Part shown: in pieces, positions 61,095-64,000 of the stretch
How the letters are laid out: each line of letters opens with the position of its first letter
Numbering within the stretch: the first letter of the stretch is position 1
Origin: Linnemannia schmuckeri
Lineage: Eukaryota > Mortierellomycota > Mortierellomycetes > Mortierellales > Mortierellaceae
Direction: 5' to 3'
Length of the DNA: 64,000 nucleotides
Assembly: GCA_029449235.1 (NCBI GenBank)
Contig: JANATG010000012.1
Coordinates: 1,897,093 to 1,961,092, forward strand
Translations under genes and position numbers: made by a program
Notes under the pieces: model-generated
The model's input: the letters and a program-made list of their open reading frames with translations, nothing else
Told to the model about the DNA's origin: nothing
Databases searched by the model: none

Positions 61095-64000
61095 CCTTAC
61101 TACATACCCAGACCTTTCCTCAGGAAGCCTTAAGCGACTCTGAGCAGTAATGTCAGATACACCATCACCAAACTATATCCCTGGGTCTTTTGATCCCAGT
61201 TCCACTCACGACCCCTTCCGCACTTTTACAGTGGCAACCTTCAACGTCCGTGGCGGCAACAAGGACAACTATTTCAACTATTTATCACAACAAGCACACA
61301 AGGAAAACATTAGTATTATTGGCGTGCAGGAAACCAAAATCCATGCAGACAAGGATAAACATCTTCGTCAACGCAGCTCCAGCCACTACTCCGGTCTCTG
61401 GAATCACACCGAAACACATTTTCATGGAAAAGGCGTTGGTCTCCTTATCCACAAAACTTGGGCAACATACCTTACAGCAACATTCTCAGACAAAAATGGT
61501 CGAGGCATTGGAGCCCGATTTGGCTTTAAGCATGGATTCCAACTGGCAGTCATCAACTGCTACTTCCCACCAGACAACTCGACCACTTACAAATCCGACT
61601 TTCAACAACTCCACAATTGGATCACCACCCACATCGACAAACATAGACAAAGCGGCGCCCATGTCTTGGTGTTGGGTGACTTCAACAATGTCGTCAATCC
61701 CTTTATCGATCGCAACTCCTCCAACAGAACGTCCTCAACTCCAGAACTAGCTTTGTATCCATGGTTGTCGAGTCATTGTTTTATCGATACATTCCGCTTC
61801 CAAAATCCTACAACCCGCATGTTCACCTTCCATACCCCGATCAAGCCAGAAGTCAGTCGTATAGACATGATCTGGGCATCCTCTGGTTTGGCGCCATACC
61901 TGCTCCGCACCGACACCCATAAGCCGGACGAGTTTGAAAGCAGTGACCACTCCATGTTCCTGGCCACCTTTGACCTACATTCGCTCATTCGGCCGGCAAA
62001 TCAAGCGGAACTGGCCGCACAGCGGCCAAGAGACAAGAAGCTTCTAATAGACGATGCCGACAACGACGCCTGGGAGTCCTTTACCGAGCAAATTGAACGA
62101 TGCCTCGACACCTATGGGCGGCTAGACGGCGTTACTCGGTTTCCTGCTGCCTTTCGTGCCGGTGCCTCGATGGATCAGTTTTCAAAGGACGACTTGCGGA
62201 CATTTCCTCTGAATGCTGCATGGGAGTTGCTCCGGAACACCGTCATATCATCCGCCTTTGCACATCTCCCTACTGCACGAACAGGCGGTCGTCCATCCCC
62301 TCCTGAAGGCGAAGGGCTCCTGCTCACCAAGATCAATGAGATTGGAGGCATAATTTGTCTCGCCCGAGCGGTATTCATCGATCGTCGACCGCCAACCACG
62401 ATGACTGAGGCGAAAGCGCATGGCAAGATCGTCAACTGGTATCAAGCGAACGGTATACAACTAAGGCTGAGCAAAGTCCCAGATCTGGATGCAACAATAG
62501 CAATGTGGAAGAGTTGGGTGAACGAATTGCAGCGGCCCTGGCGACAAGCGCGGCTCGACCATCAGGAATACTACGAGGCCAATAAGCAGGACATCATTAA
62601 CACCCACATTGAGAATCGCGACCTACGTTTCCAGACCCATACACGGCAAACAATTCGAGGAATCCTCGACGTTACGGCAGGACGTGTCCACCTTGACCAC
62701 CTCATTGTTGACGCTAATCCCATCCAATCTAGTGTCGTCGGAAACGCCACTCCTGTCACCTATGTTGTTGATGACCCCAAAGAAATCAAATCAAGAGTCC
62801 GTCAGTTCTTCTGTGACACCTTTCACAAGGCACGGCCAACACAACCATTGAGTGCAGAATGGGAGGAGGCATACCAGCCACGGGAGGACATCCAAGCAGA
62901 GTGGTATGATTCGGTGATGGCAGTTCCGGATTACGAGGAGGTATGTATGGCGGTGGCGGCAGCGCCACTAGGTAAGGCGCCCGGACACTCGAACGTGTCA
63001 GGAGATCTGTTGAAGAGACTAGGCCCACTTGCTCAAGCACTATTCGTTGTCCTGGTTCAGGCGTGCTTTGTACAAGGAGCGATGCCGGAGGATTGGTTGA
63101 AGGGAGTGATCTATTGCATACCGAAAGGGCCGGTGTGGTCGGGGAGGATCAGCGAGGTGCGTCCTATTACTCTTTTAGAGCATGGCAGGAAAATATTCTT
63201 CTCCATCATGGTAAATCGACTTACTATGGTATTGTCGCGGCACTCCATCTTCCGCGGTCCCAACTTTTCGGTCCTCAAGGGAACCATGACCAAAGATCCG
63301 ATTCACATCCTTAACTCGATTCTTGAGGACGCCAGAGAGTATAAAAAGGAGGTCTGGGTTCTACTACAGGATATGAAACGTTGCTTTGACTCGGTGTCGT
63401 GCCAGCGAGGAGGTATGTTGGAGCTAGGCCTGCGACACCTCAAGATCCCGGACGAGTTCATCGACCTATGCCTCTACGTTGCGACGAACAAGACCAATCG
63501 CATCATCACCGCCTACGGCCTTACGGACGAATACACTCCTCTCTGTGGCCTTGATCAGGGAGGAGTCGAGAGCCCTCTTCTCTGGCGTATCGTGTACGAG
63601 GTTCTGCTCGCTCAAGTGTGGCAGTCCAGCCTTGGCTACTCCATGACCAACAGAGCAGACCTACGGACCTTCCACAAGATCCCCACCTTTGAGTTCCTGC
63701 ACCCTGACACGCCACTCAAGATCGCCTGCCTCGCGTTCATGGACGACACGCAATGGATTGCTCCATCCAAGGCCAATCTACAAGAGATCTCAAACAAGGC
63801 GATGAGTTTTTTCACACTACATGGAATTGAGATCAATCCAAAAAAATCAGAACTAATCGTGGTCAACCCTACCTGTGCCGATCTTTCCATCAATCTCGGT
63901 CCAGACAAAGTGACCGCACTGCCTCCTGATGCCGCTGCTAGGGTTCTGGGTGTATGGTTCTCGGCTGACGGCAAGGGCGTCCACACTCGACAGCTAGTCA
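61095..64000 (+). mobile_element. Non-LTR retrotransposon (LINE), 5' part
   Basis: Second element, immediately after the poly(A) tail of the truncated fragment and in the same orientation. Its protein-coding part starts at 61150. The 5' boundary is uncertain within 61088-61149. The motif DQGGVESPLLWR is of the kind seen in LINEs of early-diverging fungi, which supports the taxonomic guess. Confidence 0.75.
61150..64000 (+). CDS. LINE ORF2: AP endonuclease plus reverse transcriptase (3' end beyond window)
   Basis: The ATG at 61150 opens an uninterrupted frame of 950 codons to the window edge. N-terminal exonuclease/endonuclease/phosphatase domain: TVATFNVRGGNKDN, IIGVQETKI (catalytic Glu), LVLGDFNNVV, and ESSDHSMFLATF (SDH motif). 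Middle linker about 300 residues. RT domain: LGKAPGHSNVSGDLLKRLG, RPITLLEHGRKIF, motif A LLQDMKRCFDSVS, motif B LCGLDQGGVESPLLWRI, motif C CLAFMDDTQWI. All catalytic residues seen are intact, so the element may be young. No ORF1 was seen upstream; the stretch 61095-61149 would be its short 5' leader or genomic DNA. Confidence 0.93.
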   Translation, partial: MSDTPSPNYIPGSFDPSSTHDPFRTFTVATFNVRGGNKDNYFNYLSQQAHKENISIIGVQETKIHADKDKHLRQRSSSHYSGLWNHTETHFHGKGVGLLIHKTWATYLTATFSDKNGRGIGARFGFKHGFQLAVINCYFPPDNSTTYKSDFQQLHNWITTHIDKHRQSGAHVLVLGDFNNVVNPFIDRNSSNRTSSTPELALYPWLSSHCFIDTFRFQNPTTRMFTFHTPIKPEVSRIDMIWASSGLAPYLLRTDTHKPDEFESSDHSMFLATFDLHSLIRPANQAELAAQRPRDKKLLIDDADNDAWESFTEQIERCLDTYGRLDGVTRFPAAFRAGASMDQFSKDDLRTFPLNAAWELLRNTVISSAFAHLPTARTGGRPSPPEGEGLLLTKINEIGGIICLARAVFIDRRPPTTMTEAKAHGKIVNWYQANGIQLRLSKVPDLDATIAMWKSWVNELQRPWRQARLDHQEYYEANKQDIINTHIENRDLRFQTHTRQTIRGILDVTAGRVHLDHLIVDANPIQSSVVGNATPVTYVVDDPKEIKSRVRQFFCDTFHKARPTQPLSAEWEEAYQPREDIQAEWYDSVMAVPDYEEVCMAVAAAPLGKAPGHSNVSGDLLKRLGPLAQALFVVLVQACFVQGAMPEDWLKGVIYCIPKGPVWSGRISEVRPITLLEHGRKIFFSIMVNRLTMVLSRHSIFRGPNFSVLKGTMTKDPIHILNSILEDAREYKKEVWVLLQDMKRCFDSVSCQRGGMLELGLRHLKIPDEFIDLCLYVATNKTNRIITAYGLTDEYTPLCGLDQGGVESPLLWRIVYEVLLAQVWQSSLGYSMTNRADLRTFHKIPTFEFLHPDTPLKIACLAFMDDTQWIAPSKANLQEISNKAMSFFTLHGIEINPKKSELIVVNPTCADLSINLGPDKVTALPPDAAARVLGVWFSADGKGVHTRQLV

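Noticed and set aside
1..64000. CRISPR array or bacterial operon
   Set aside because: No regularly spaced direct repeats of the right size and no ribosome-binding-site-led gene strings; introns and a eukaryotic tRNA show the DNA is nuclear fungal.

Overview
The window is nuclear DNA from a filamentous fungus, most likely an early-diverging member of Mucoromycota (Mortierellaceae-like). This is inferred from intron-rich genes with GT..AG introns and TACTAAC-type branch points, a NACHT-pentapeptide-WD40 protein, non-LTR retrotransposons, a CPA1 arginine attenuator peptide, and TATA boxes of the form TATAAATA 140-175 bases upstream of start codons. No species name can be fixed from the sequence alone. 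Gene models were built by joining exons by hand; for most multi-exon genes the exon lengths sum to a whole number of codons.

Layout. 1-1152: 3'-truncated METTL21-type lysine methyltransferase (-). 1460-5900: tandem F-box/LRR family with one intact member (3739-5340) and three decayed copies. 6676-9149: PHO8-type alkaline phosphatase (+), converging on a PHO85-type cyclin-dependent kinase (9450-13119, -, ten exons, one intron of 993 bases); a G-quadruplex-prone purine tract lies between their ends. 15505-17512: CutC copper homeostasis protein. 18920-19231: small cysteine-rich secreted protein. 20396-21826: secreted pepsin-type aspartic protease. 22630-24481: arrestin-like protein. 26050-27811: ATP-dependent PEP carboxykinase. 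27812-32459: a long stretch with no supportable gene. 32460-33881: CPA1, small subunit of arginine-specific carbamoyl-phosphate synthase; its very long leader carries a spliced 26-codon uORF (34641-34851) that is an arginine attenuator peptide. 36024-37105 and 38788-39777: tandem duplicate secreted precursors with many Lys-Arg (Kex2) sites and Trp-rich peptides, each broken by a different single lesion. 41695-46992: 1765-residue NACHT/pentapeptide/WD40 NLR-like protein. 50052-51445 (NDUFAF6-like) and 51721-53093 (ZNF511-like) share a bidirectional promoter. 53334-54746: decayed Myb/SANT-like gene. 54922-56991: second F-box-like/LRR protein. 57115-59238: geranylgeranyl diphosphate synthase (nine exons). 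60066-60138: tRNA-Ala(AGC). 60234-61087: 5'-truncated, poly(A)-tailed LINE fragment. 61150-64000: APE-endonuclease/reverse-transcriptase ORF of a second LINE, running off the end.

How genes relate. Most are housekeeping genes (gluconeogenesis, arginine synthesis, phosphate, copper, complex I assembly, isoprenoids) separated by accessory material. The accessory material is the F-box array, the Kex2 precursor pair, the NLR, the secreted protease and cysteine-rich protein, and the LINEs. The most notable items are the arginine attenuator uORF in a leader with only one AUG, and the duplicated Kex2-type precursors.
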